Source of the DNA: an uncultured Collinsella sp. | GTDB lineage: Bacteria > Actinomycetota > Coriobacteriia > Coriobacteriales > Coriobacteriaceae | Assembly (NCBI GenBank): GCA_959602645.1 | Contig: CAUGTZ010000004.1 | Coordinates: 58,534 to 122,533 of the forward strand | DNA length: 64,000 bases | Direction: 5' to 3' | Shown: positions 52,771 through 60,669 of the stretch, piece by piece | How positions within the stretch are numbered: the stretch's first letter is position 1 | Layout of the letters: the number at the start of each line of letters is the position of its first letter | Translations under genes and position numbers: made by a program | The notes under the pieces: model-generated | What the model saw: the letters and a program-made list of their open reading frames with translations, nothing else | Databases searched by the model: none | What the model was told of the DNA's origin: nothing

Positions 52771-54240
52771 ATGGAACTCATAGTCAAAGCTAAAGACATC
52801 TTTTTGGAATATGCCGGCCGCGATATTCTGGACATCGAAGAATTGGAAATCTACCCCTACGATCGCATCGGCTTGGTAGGAGACAACGGTGCAGGCAAAA
52901 CCAGCCTGCTAAAAATCCTGAGCGGCAATCTAACCATTGCGGACGCCGACGTCAGGCGCTTCGGCAGCATTGCCCTCATCGGCCAGCTCGACGAACTCGA
53001 CCTTGATGCGGCTCAGGACAACGGCGAGATGCTCTCCCGTCTCAACGTCGCCGAAGTGGCGCAGGAGACGATGAGCGGCGGGGAGGAAACACGCGCCAAG
53101 ATTGCCTCTGCGCTCTCCCAGCATGCAAGCGCGATCTTCGCCGACGAGCCTACGAGCCACCTCGACCAAGACGGCATCCGCCTTCTCGTCGGACAGCTCA
53201 AGGCATTTGATGGGGCCCTGCTCATCGTGAGCCATGACCGTCATTTTCTCGACCAGGTGGTAGACAAGATCTGGGAGCTCAAAGACGGCGGTATTTCCGA
53301 ATTCTGGGGTGACTACTCCGACTATCTGCGACAGAAAGAAGAAGAGCGCAAAGCTCAGGCGACTCGATACGAAGAGGCGATGCGCGAGCGCGATCGCCTC
53401 GAAGCCGCCATCGAAAAACAGCGGAAAAAAGCACGGCAGGTCGACGCCAAGCGGAAGGGTGCGAAAAAAAGCAACGAGTATGCAGGTCGCTTGGGGCATC
53501 AGAAAACAACCGGCACCAAGCAGAAGAAAATGCATCAGGCAGCTAAGAACATGGAGAAGCGCCTCGAAGCGCTCGAAGGGATCGAGGCCCCAGATAGCAT
53601 TCGCGCCGTGCGCTTCCGCCAGAGCAAGGCCCTGGAACTGCACAGCAAATTTCCCATCTCGGCAGATGATTTCAGCTTGAGCTTCGGCAACTGCGTGCTC
53701 TATGACCACGCGAAATTCGAGATACCGCTCGGTGCCAAAGTGGCCATCACCGGTGGCAACGGCACAGGAAAGACCAGCCTGCTGAAGGCAATCGTTCGAC
53801 GCGCCGACGGTATCAACATCTCTCCCAAAGCAGAGATCGGCTACTTCGAACAGACAGGTTACAAGTTCGACGCCCGCCAGTCTGTGATCTCGTTCATGCA
53901 GAATGGTTGCGAGTACAGCATGACCGAAATTCGAGGCATCCTCGCCTCTATGGGAATCGGACCGCGCGACCTGACAAAGGACGTTGGCGTTCTCTCGGGA
54001 GGCGAAGTCATCAAGCTGCTACTCGCGAAGATGCTGCTGGGCAGATACAACATCTTGCTCATGGACGAGCCTGGAAATTACCTGGACATCAAGAGCGCCG
54101 AAGCCCTCGAGCAGATGATGAGCGCCTATGCCGGAACGATAGTGTTCGTCTCCCACGATAAGAGGCTGGTCGAGAACGTCGCAGACATTGTCTACGAAAT
54201 AAAGGACACCAAGCTAGTCAAAATCTTTCAGCGCGAATAG
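52771..54240 (+). CDS. ABC-F ribosomal protection protein (Msr-like)
   Basis: A 489-residue soluble protein with two ABC domains: Walker A GDNGAGKTSLLK and GGNGTGKTSLLK, signatures MSGGEETRAKIA and LSGGEVIKLLLAK, Walker B FADEPTSHLD and LLMDEPGNYLD, and a basic inter-domain linker of about 90 residues (KQRKKARQVDAKRKGAKKSNEY) that reaches the ribosomal P-site. No membrane helices. It dislodges bound macrolides. ATG 52771 follows AAGGTGG; an upstream in-frame ATG (52723, MAALPEN) lacks a ribosome-binding site. Confidence 0.88.
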   Translation: MELIVKAKDIFLEYAGRDILDIEELEIYPYDRIGLVGDNGAGKTSLLKILSGNLTIADADVRRFGSIALIGQLDELDLDAAQDNGEMLSRLNVAEVAQETMSGGEETRAKIASALSQHASAIFADEPTSHLDQDGIRLLVGQLKAFDGALLIVSHDRHFLDQVVDKIWELKDGGISEFWGDYSDYLRQKEEERKAQATRYEEAMRERDRLEAAIEKQRKKARQVDAKRKGAKKSNEYAGRLGHQKTTGTKQKKMHQAAKNMEKRLEALEGIEAPDSIRAVRFRQSKALELHSKFPISADDFSLSFGNCVLYDHAKFEIPLGAKVAITGGNGTGKTSLLKAIVRRADGINISPKAEIGYFEQTGYKFDARQSVISFMQNGCEYSMTEIRGILASMGIGPRDLTKDVGVLSGGEVIKLLLAKMLLGRYNILLMDEPGNYLDIKSAEALEQMMSAYAGTIVFVSHDKRLVENVADIVYEIKDTKLVKIFQRE

Positions 54241-54277
54241 CCCTAAATGAGCAGGAAATAATCCCCGAACGGAGACA

Positions 54278-54459
54278 AGGGAGTAAAACGGCAAAGAAAG
54301 AGCCTCCGTCCCAACGCAGGGAACGGAGGCTCTTTAATCGCTTTTACTCATCTCCGTCGCTGGTGGCTTTGTCATGACTCTCGTACGAAACGAAACTCAG
54401 CGGCATAGTGCGGCACTCAAAATCGCAGGTCAGAACCCTGTCGTCCTACTCCCACTCGA
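54278..54459 (+). repeat. Direct repeat with 63558-63738
   Basis: About 180 bases, roughly 88% alike by eye, both ending in the att-like CTACTCCCACTCGA. It contains a GAGCCTCCGT hairpin and GGTGGCTTTGTCATGACT. The two copies bracket the defence/prophage segment. Confidence 0.7.
54300..54336 (+). terminator. Intrinsic terminator after the ABC-F gene
   Basis: GAGCCTCCGT pairs with ACGGAGGCTC, followed by TTTAATCGCTTTT. The mutated copy at 63590-63612 retains the hairpin but lacks the T-run. Confidence 0.8.
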
Positions 54460-54840
54460 TGGCTTTGGTTCTGTCGTCCCGTCATTCCAGTTGCATCCAG
54501 TTTTCGGCATCGACATGGAACGCGTGCCGCCGAATGCCGCGATGTCGCGTTTCGTCGGCTTCGGGGACAAAAGTTGGGACAACCTCAAAAACTTTTTCCA
54601 AACTCAGGGCATTGAGTTTTTGTTTTTGTCCCAAAGGAGCTTCCGGCCGTGATTCGGGTGCCCGATTGGGCGGAATCGCCCGTTTCTGAAACTCAACCGC
54701 AGCATCACGCGCAAGCCACTCGCAACAACTGCAAATGATTGGTCGCGGGCGGCTTCCAACGCGATTCCAAAGCCGCAGGTCAGGCGACTGCGCTGCTGAC
54801 AGGGAAAGGGAGTCGTATCAGGCGGCTTGCCCATGAGTCG
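54446..54840 (+). repeat. Attachment-site-like repeat, copy 2
   Basis: Starts CTACTCCCACTCGATGG, then GGGGACAAAAGTTGGGACAA and the TTTTTGTCCC partner, ending near GGCGGCTTGCCCATGAGTC. Aligned with copy 1 along its length, with insertions and deletions in the 3' part. It is followed by the Abi gene. Confidence 0.75.
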
Positions 54841-54914
54841 ACGATGAGGCCTCCATCGAATGTCGAGAACATGCTGGTAAAATAGGCAATACTTTTTATG
54901 ACAGGAGACCGAGC

Positions 54915-55877
54915 ATGGCCGAACCCCACGATAGGAAGCCGATCCTCACGATCGAGCAGCAGATAGAGCACCTCAAGCAGAAGGGCGTAGCCTTCGAGCT
55001 GTGTTCCGAGGAAGAGGCCGCGGACTACCTGCGCGACAAGTGCAACTTCTTCAAGCTCGCATCCTACCGCAAGCTCTTCTCGAAATACGAGGGAGGCCCG
55101 CGCGACGGCCGCTACGTAGACCTCGACTTCGGCCAGCTGCGCCTGCTCGCGGCGCTCGACCAGGAGCTGCGCCACGCCCTGCTCGGCATGACGCTCGACA
55201 TCGAGCATTTCCAGAAGGTGACACTGCTTCGCGAGATGGAGGACCGCGGAGAGGACGGCTACGCCATCGTGGCCGACTACATGGCATCGCTTACCACTGC
55301 AAACAGGGAGTACCGCCTGCGCGAGCTCAAGATGAGCGGCCGCAGCCCCTACAGCTCGAGCCTCTACGCGAAGTACTCCGGCGACATGCCTGCCTGGGCC
55401 TTCCTTGAGCTCACCTCGTTCGGCACCCTCATCGACTTCGTGCGCTTCTGCGCCAGGCGATGGGGCGACAGGCGCCTCGAGGCCTCCCACTACGACCTCA
55501 AGCGCGTGAAGTCCGTCCGCAACTGCGCCGCGCACGGCTCGTGCCTGATCAACTGCTTCGCCGAGAGGGGCGCCGCCCGGGGCTCGGCGTCCAGCGGCGT
55601 CTCCCGAAGGGTCGCCGCCGTGGGAATTCCCAAGGCGACCAGGAGGAAGTGGATGGGGAACACGGCCATGCAGGAGGTCGCGACCGTGCTCGTGGCGCAC
55701 TCCGGCTTGGTACCCGAGGGCTCCTCGCGCTCGCGCGCCGCATCCGAGCTCGCCGGGATGTTCGCCAGGGCCGACGGCGAAACCGAGGCGCTGCCCGACA
55801 AGGGGCCCGACGCCGCAGCTCGCTCCGCGCTCGAGTTCCTTCGCAGGTTGACAGAATCGCTCGGGTTGGTAGAATAG
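54915..55877 (+). CDS. Abi_2 (AbiD/AbiF) family abortive infection protein
   Basis: A 320-residue protein with the Abi_2 pattern: KPILTIEQQIEHLKQKGVAFE at the N-terminus, YLRDKCNFFKLASYRKLF, FGQLRLLAALDQELRHALLGMTLDIEH, WAFLELTSFGTLIDFVRF and VRNCAAHG. The last fits the R-x4-6-H motif of HEPN RNases. The C-terminal 90 residues vary. RNase toxicity is silenced in such systems until phage infection. A structured RNA repeat follows immediately. ATG follows GGAGACCGAGC. Confidence 0.85.
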   Translation: MAEPHDRKPILTIEQQIEHLKQKGVAFELCSEEEAADYLRDKCNFFKLASYRKLFSKYEGGPRDGRYVDLDFGQLRLLAALDQELRHALLGMTLDIEHFQKVTLLREMEDRGEDGYAIVADYMASLTTANREYRLRELKMSGRSPYSSSLYAKYSGDMPAWAFLELTSFGTLIDFVRFCARRWGDRRLEASHYDLKRVKSVRNCAAHGSCLINCFAERGAARGSASSGVSRRVAAVGIPKATRRKWMGNTAMQEVATVLVAHSGLVPEGSSRSRAASELAGMFARADGETEALPDKGPDAAARSALEFLRRLTESLGLVE

Positions 55878-55889
55878 CCTGCAGATAGC

Positions 55890-55945
55890 AAAACCTTCAC
55901 GGTTTTAGGGGCGGACTTGCGCAAGCGACTCTGCCCTATTTTTAT
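55890..55945 (+). ncRNA. Structured RNA unit 1 after the Abi gene
   Basis: AAAACC-loop-GGTTTT hairpin, then GGGGCGGA, CTTGC/GCAAG hairpin, CTCTGCCCT, TTTTT. AGGG pairs with CCCT around the inner hairpin. It begins 12 bases after the stop. It could be the terminator of the gene or an antitoxin RNA; a second, sequence-diverged copy with the same fold lies 77 bases later. Confidence 0.55.
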
Positions 55946-56022
55946 ATTCACTCGCTATAGGAGACGGGTGATACCTGGGTCAATGACAGAACTGAGAGGC
56001 CCGGAATAATGGAGCCAGTTAG

Positions 56023-56077
56023 AAACCCTCGGGTTTGCGGGGCGGGATCGTGAGAGCGGTTCTGCCCTATTTTTTTC
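56023..56077 (+). ncRNA. Structured RNA unit 2 after the Abi gene
   Basis: AAACC-loop-GGTTT hairpin, then GGGGCGGG, ATC/GAG-rich inner hairpin (ATCGTGAGAG), TCTGCCCTA, TTTTTTT. Arms differ in sequence from unit 1 but pair in the same places, i.e. compensatory change. Two terminator-like units in a row are not explained by one gene end. Confidence 0.55.
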
Positions 56078-56160
56078 CTCCGTCTGCCCCAAACCAAGTA
56101 GTTCGAAGATAGCCTGTAGGTGTCCTCATGGGTGTCTATTATTTTTCAGGGAATCAGACG

Positions 56161-56200
56161 CCCGTTCATGAACGCGGCCATCGGCCGCTTCATGAACGGG
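56161..56200. repeat. 18-19-bp inverted repeat
   Basis: CCCGTTCATGAACGCGGCC and GGCCGCTTCATGAACGGG pair with one bulged base around a 3-base loop. Located upstream of the yjdF leader; no T-run on the right. Role unknown. Confidence 0.65.
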
Positions 56201-56283
56201 CGACCGGCTTGACCTGGATCGAACCGCCTTCATCCCCGTCTAGGCGCCGGCAATCAACACCGTAAATCCGCGCGTGCTACAAT

Positions 56284-56400
56284 GCGGGCACCAGAGATGA
56301 AAACACAGTCCCCGTCGGGTAGTCGTGGGCGTGCGGGAGTCCGCATCAGTAACCTGCCTCCTTGGTTGTCCCTTCTCTGCATGGTCATCTACATAAAGGA
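56284..56400 (+). ncRNA. yjdF riboswitch (azaaromatic-sensing motif)
   Basis: The 5' leader of the YjdF gene contains the conserved purine-rich start (AGAGATGAAA), GGGTAGTCGTGGGCGTGCGG, and GCATCAGTAACCTGCCTCC, features I recall from the yjdF motif, and it ends in the ribosome-binding site AAAGGAGG. A TACAAT -10 box lies at its 5' edge (56278-56283). Known yjdF RNAs bind azaaromatic compounds and control translation. Confidence 0.7.
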
Positions 56401-56410
56401 GGAACCAGCC

Positions 56411-56830
56411 ATGCAGATCAGCGCGTCGTCCACCCTGACCGTATATCACGACGGCCAATTCTGGGTCGGGCTGGCGGAGCATGTCGAGGACGGCAGATAC
56501 GGCGTCGCCCGCATCGTCTTCGGCACAGAGCCGTCCAACGAGGAAATCCTGCAATTCATTACAAGCAAATGGGCGAAGCTCACGTTCTTCGGCGACGAGG
56601 CCACGGAAACAAGCAAGCCCGCGAAGAATCCCAAGCGACGCGCTCGCGAGGCAGCGAAAGCCCTTAAGCGGCCCGCGGTGAGCACCAAGGCACAACAGGC
56701 GCTCGCAGCACAGCGGGAAGCGATGAAGCGGGAGTCGGCTCGAGCAAGAAGCCAGCGTCGCGCGGATGAGGCGGAGGCGCGCTTCGAGCAGCGAAAGCTG
56801 AAGCGCAAGCAGAAGCATCGTGGGCATTGA
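56411..56830 (+). CDS. yjdF: YjdF family protein (DUF2992)
   Basis: A 139-residue protein: LTVYHDGQFWVGLAEHVEDGRYGVARIVFGTEPSNEEILQFI followed by a very basic C-terminal helix (NPKRRAREAAKALKRP ... STKAQQALAAQREA ... RKLKRKQKHRGH). This is the YjdF pattern of Bacillus and relatives. It is controlled by the riboswitch above and is thought to deal with azaaromatic toxic compounds; biochemical role unknown. ATG after AAAGGAGG. Confidence 0.88.
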   Translation: MQISASSTLTVYHDGQFWVGLAEHVEDGRYGVARIVFGTEPSNEEILQFITSKWAKLTFFGDEATETSKPAKNPKRRAREAAKALKRPAVSTKAQQALAAQREAMKRESARARSQRRADEAEARFEQRKLKRKQKHRGH

Positions 56831-57038
56831 TCGCCATGTGCAGCAAGGCAAACCATATACAGCAGTGGGGCCAGTTCCACTTGAAGCCGACGCCGCGTAG
56901 ACGCTAAAGGTGACGGCTATGCACGGGCACGGGCGAGCCACTGCACTTCACAGCTTGTTTCTCAAGTATTTGGGACGCACACGCGGCGTTCAAAAATGCG
57001 GAGCGACTCCACATGGCTCGAGACTGAGCCGAAGTGCC

Positions 57039-57581
57039 CTACTTCTCGCCCTCCAGCAGCCCCACGATACGGTCGATGTCGACGGCGAAGTGGGGCCTTC
57101 CCTCGCGCTCGTAGCGGTCGAGGTACGCCTGGCACTCGGAGACAATGCGCTTGGTGTTGCCGTCGATGATGCGCTGGAGCGTCTCGTAGTAGGCCGAGCC
57201 CTCGGTCCTGAAGCGGCGCTGGTAGGACTTGGTTATGGGGAACATCTTGATGTAGTGGATGCCGTGGCGACAGCCGGGGCGCGTCGTGGGGCGGGGTGGC
57301 AACGCAAAGTACTGGTCTTTGGGCACGTTGGGGGCGATGTTGGAATGCAGCGGCACGGCGAAGTCCCTGCGCTTCCCGCGGAAACGCAGCCTCACCACCA
57401 CGATGCAGGGGCGATTGTGCTTAAGCATGAGCTCGCGTTCGCCCTCGACGAGGTCGAAGAAATCCTGGGGATGGATACGATCTTCATCGGCTACGCCCCC
57501 TTCATACGAAGCGGGGCCCGCATCGCTGCAGACCCCTACAGGTGGGCGATATTCTACGCCTTGCGGCACCCCGTCGCCCAC
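57039..57581 (-). CDS. TenpN-like type III toxin candidate
   Basis: An open frame of 180 residues; the conserved part begins near residue 35. Motifs HNRPCIVVVRLRFRGKRRDFAVPLHSNI, GIHYIKMFPI and YYETLQRIIDGNTKRIVSECQAYLDRY follow the TenpN endoribonuclease toxin pattern (RPY.C....F.VPFRS.I....DY.K...I....EY). There is no good start in frame: GTG 57581 has no ribosome-binding site, while ATG 57487 has AGGGGG but is in another frame, so an N-terminal frameshift is possible. No tandem antitoxin RNA repeat is evident upstream. Confidence 0.5.
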   Translation of the reverse strand: MGDGVPQGVEYRPPVGVCSDAGPASYEGGVADEDRIHPQDFFDLVEGERELMLKHNRPCIVVVRLRFRGKRRDFAVPLHSNIAPNVPKDQYFALPPRPTTRPGCRHGIHYIKMFPITKSYQRRFRTEGSAYYETLQRIIDGNTKRIVSECQAYLDRYEREGRPHFAVDIDRIVGLLEGEK

Positions 57582-57752
57582 GGAGGTTAAACGTACACGT
57601 AAGCCGTACTCTGAAAGCCGCGGCTTCCGGCAAGTAGTTTATACCACGAAAGGTCGCTTTCAACGCGCATAGCTCGCAAAATAACACTCGCTGGGCCGTC
57701 ACCCCTGGCCGTTACCCTCCAATCTTCATTGGAGTCAGCAGGTCAATTCATA

Positions 57753-57803
57753 TAGTTATGGGGGTGTATCCTAAAGGAAATCAAATTAATACCCCCATAA
57801 CTA
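57753..57803. repeat. Inverted repeat TAGTTATGGGGGT beside copy 3
   Basis: TAGTTATGGGGGT (57753-57765) and its exact complement (57791-57803), spacer 25. It ends 10 bases before the att-like core of copy 3; in a position like the palindromes beside core 4. Confidence 0.65.
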
Positions 57804-57812
57804 AGGAATTTT

Positions 57813-58205
57813 CTATTCCCACTCGATGGCGTCGATTCTGCCGTCCCGTCACTCCAGTTGCACCCAGTTTTCGGTGCCGTCTCGAGCCAAGTGCCGCCAG
57901 GTGACACCATGTCGTGCTTCGTCAGCTTCGGGGACAAAAGCTGGGACAGCCTCAAATACTTTTTTCAAACTCAGGACTTTGATTTTTTGTTTTTGTCCCA
58001 AAGAGCGCAGCGGGGCGCCTTAGGAGGCTCGATAGCGCTGAAAACGCCCGTTTTGAAACTCAACCGCCCTTTAACCCGCAAGCCGCCAGCTGCAATCGTA
58101 GGTGAATTAACGCAGGTGGCTTGCGCGACATTCGCAAAACCCCAGGTCGCAGGGCTTCGCCATCGGCGGGAAAGGTGAGTAGTCTCGGGTGGCTTGCTTA
58201 TAAGT
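57813..58205 (+). repeat. Attachment-site-like repeat, copy 3
   Basis: Starts CTATTCCCACTCGATGGCG, has GGGGACAAAAGCTGGGACAG and TTTTTGTCCC, ends near GGTGGCTTGCTTATAAG. The most diverged of the three in the middle. A kinase gene follows after about 260 bases. Confidence 0.75.
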
Positions 58206-58469
58206 TAGTGAAATCCTGAAACGTGACAAGACTTATTACACGAATGATGTCGCCAGCTTCGGGATTGCCTCGTCGTCATAATATCCTTTGAGCTAACGAG
58301 GATGCCAGCTACGGGGTTGTCGATTTTCTGATGCATTAATAACCAGGCAAAGTCGGATAATCATATGAGCGGAGAGCACAAAAAGATAGCAGCTCATTAA
58401 GACAAATATCCTTGGCAGAATGCACTCCGGTGACTAGGATGACGACAGATGAACGAGGAGGACAGAACG

Positions 58470-59984
58470 ATGCCATTACTCAGCGAGCGGTCGCTCGAAT
58501 CTATTGCAAAGATGTTCGTGGGCGACGAAGGAGAGCTGTTCCACTACTTGTCGGGCCCTCAAATAGTGACATTCTTCAATGACCATTTTGACTTCCGGGA
58601 CATCTACCAAGGTGGCAACGCTCCTACCAGATGGAGATACGCCGCCGGAAAGATAGCCAGTGTTGCGTCGAGCGGCCGTCTCGATCGTTTTTTCTCAATC
58701 GTTCTTGGATTCAAGTATATGGTCAGTACTTTTGGCTGCGATGAAATCGAAGCCCGAGAAAGGGCGGACAAAGCGAAGAAACGGTTCAACCAAGTACTAA
58801 TCTCCGACGAGCTTGAGATAGTCGGAACAGACGGCGAGATGAAGCTTGTGGTGATTGATTCGGATCTAATCCCGATCGGGAAAGGCGGCTTTGCCGAAGC
58901 GTTCAGGCAAAAGTCAACAGGCAGAGTCCTGAAAAAGCTCATGCCCGAAGTAGCCCTTGATGCAAGAAACCGCCATCGCTTCAAGCGCGAATACGAGATA
59001 ATGAATGATCTTTCGGAGCTGCCAGGGGTTCTCCGTGTCTTTGATTTCGACGAGAGCAATTGCTCCTACACGATGGAGGCCGGCGAGACCACGCTACTAG
59101 AGTTCATGGACAATCCTCTATCCGAGCAAGTCAAGATGTCCATAATCGAGCAGATAGTTGGCACCATGGCTGCCATTCACTCGCGCGGATACATTCACCG
59201 AGATCTAAGCCCCACGAATATTTTTCTACTGAGCGGCCAACTGAAGATTGCCGATTTCGGGCTTGGAAAGAACTTGAACACACTTTCATCCTACCAAACC
59301 ACCAACACAAACAATTATGGACAGTGGTTCTACTGTTCACCTGAACAGCTTGTCTATCTAAAAGATGGGGACAAAAGGAGCGATGTCTTTTCCTTGGGCA
59401 GGATTATCAACTTCGTGCTCGCCGGACATCCGACAAAAACGAATCATCGTCTTCGACCGCTGGTAGAAAAAGCAACCGCAGACGATCCGTCGAAAAGATA
59501 CCAGGATGCGGCAGAGTTTTTGAGCGCGATAAAGCGAAGGTTGTCTTCGATAGCAGATGCGGACCGGGAAACGAAACTTGCGGAAAAGGCAGCACGGGGA
59601 ATCCTCGACGGAGAGGTTGCCGAATGGATTCTCGAAATGACCGATGAGCAGCTGTGCTCACGGGTAGCGTCAAACCCCGCGTTCGCTAAAACGGTTGTCA
59701 AATTTACGGAAATCGACAACGGCAATGCGGCCTTTGTCATGGATGCTATCGACCAGAGCATGACGCAAGTCTGCAAGACATGGGAAGACCACGATCCATT
59801 TGCCGACATCGCAAAGTCGATTGTTTTAAGCAAGGCGCCATACGACATCAAGGAGCGTGCCTGCCAAACGCTTTCATATGTAGCATGGCAAATCAACCGT
59901 TTCCATGCCCAGCATCTGATTGAGGATATTATCACCAGCGGAATAGACCCGATGCTGGAAGACCTTCTCAACGACTCCGTGTAG
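58470..59984 (+). CDS. Ser/Thr protein kinase with AbiJ-like N-terminal region
   Basis: A 504-residue protein. Residues 1-110 form an alpha-helical region of the kind seen before abortive-infection effectors (LSERSLESIAKMFVGDEGELFHYLSGPQIVTFFN). The kinase domain (about 130-370) has IGKGGFAEAF, Lys in VLKKLM, HRDLSPTNIF, ADFGLGKN and CSPEQL: all catalytic residues present (HRD with S-x-N). A 130-residue helical C-terminus follows. No membrane segment. ATG 58470 follows GAGGAGG; ATG 58449 is weaker. Phage-defence kinases (e.g. Stk2) are a plausible analogy. Confidence 0.8.
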   Translation: MPLLSERSLESIAKMFVGDEGELFHYLSGPQIVTFFNDHFDFRDIYQGGNAPTRWRYAAGKIASVASSGRLDRFFSIVLGFKYMVSTFGCDEIEARERADKAKKRFNQVLISDELEIVGTDGEMKLVVIDSDLIPIGKGGFAEAFRQKSTGRVLKKLMPEVALDARNRHRFKREYEIMNDLSELPGVLRVFDFDESNCSYTMEAGETTLLEFMDNPLSEQVKMSIIEQIVGTMAAIHSRGYIHRDLSPTNIFLLSGQLKIADFGLGKNLNTLSSYQTTNTNNYGQWFYCSPEQLVYLKDGDKRSDVFSLGRIINFVLAGHPTKTNHRLRPLVEKATADDPSKRYQDAAEFLSAIKRRLSSIADADRETKLAEKAARGILDGEVAEWILEMTDEQLCSRVASNPAFAKTVVKFTEIDNGNAAFVMDAIDQSMTQVCKTWEDHDPFADIAKSIVLSKAPYDIKERACQTLSYVAWQINRFHAQHLIEDIITSGIDPMLEDLLNDSV

Positions 59985-60301
59985 ATTCATTAATGCAGCG
60001 CAGGCCTGCGTTCGTCTAGGGAAAACGATACGATAGACGGCATCTTGGTTGCACCCTAGGCCGTTCACCCTTCCGCTCGCTCCCATATAGTTCGATTTCG
60101 ATAAGCTGAGTCCCAACCGATGGGTGCCATTTATCCGGGTGCACCTGGGGCAACGGGCCGGTAGGCCTGCGCAAGGTCGCTCGCAGAACGCGCAACATCA
60201 AACACGACAGAAGAGGCGAACGACAGATGCCGGACTCCGGACGACAGCACCGCGGAAGACGAGCATTCCGACCACAATCGAACGAATCTCGGTCCTAGGC
60301 A

Positions 60302-60329
60302 GGCGCCCGCACGGGCGCCTTTTACTTTT
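60302..60329 (+). terminator. Strong intrinsic terminator
   Basis: GGCGCCCG-CA-CGGGCGCC followed by TTTTACTTTT. It lies 318 bases after the kinase stop; nothing coding recognised between. Confidence 0.8.
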
Positions 60330-60500
60330 CAGGGACTTAGCCGCGAGCTAATCGGAGACCATAGAGCACTTCAAAACGGTTCAGAACGATAATCAACAAA
60401 ACCGCAGGTAGAATATGCTGTTTTAAAAATCGTCTCTTACACTCCGCAACGCTCGGAAGCGCTCCGTTCAGGATTGTTCGTAACCCCCCGACCGTCCAAA

Positions 60501-60534
60501 CAAAGAGGCGCAGTCCAAACTTGACCTGCGCCTC
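60501..60534 (-). terminator. Intrinsic terminator of the lysis cassette
   Basis: On the minus strand GAGGCGCAG pairs with CTGCGCCTC (loop 12), followed by TTTGTTT. It ends the prophage lysis genes read leftward. Confidence 0.75.
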
Positions 60535-60547
60535 TCATCAAAAAGTA

Positions 60548-60669
60548 TTATTTGTTGTATATCAATCCAAGCATCCAAGGGATTGGCATGAGAACGGCCG
60601 CCGCCAGCAACACAGGGATGCAAGCCACGATTGCCAGCCCTCCGCCAGCTCCTCGCGAAACCGCCTCAC
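60548..60669 (-). pseudogene. Small membrane protein with probable frameshift
   Basis: GTG 60669 overlaps the endolysin stop and reads RRFREELAEG; the frame that reaches the stop reads GGLAIVACIPVLLAAAVLMPIPWMLGLIYNK, a clear membrane helix. One indel would join them into a protein of about 40 residues at the end of the lysis cassette. Only the hydrophobic frame looks protein-like. Confidence 0.35.

Noticed and set aside
56161..56200. Hairpin before the yjdF leader as terminator
   Set aside because: Strong stem but no T-run on either strand and the nearest gene end is 280 bases away; kept only as a repeat.
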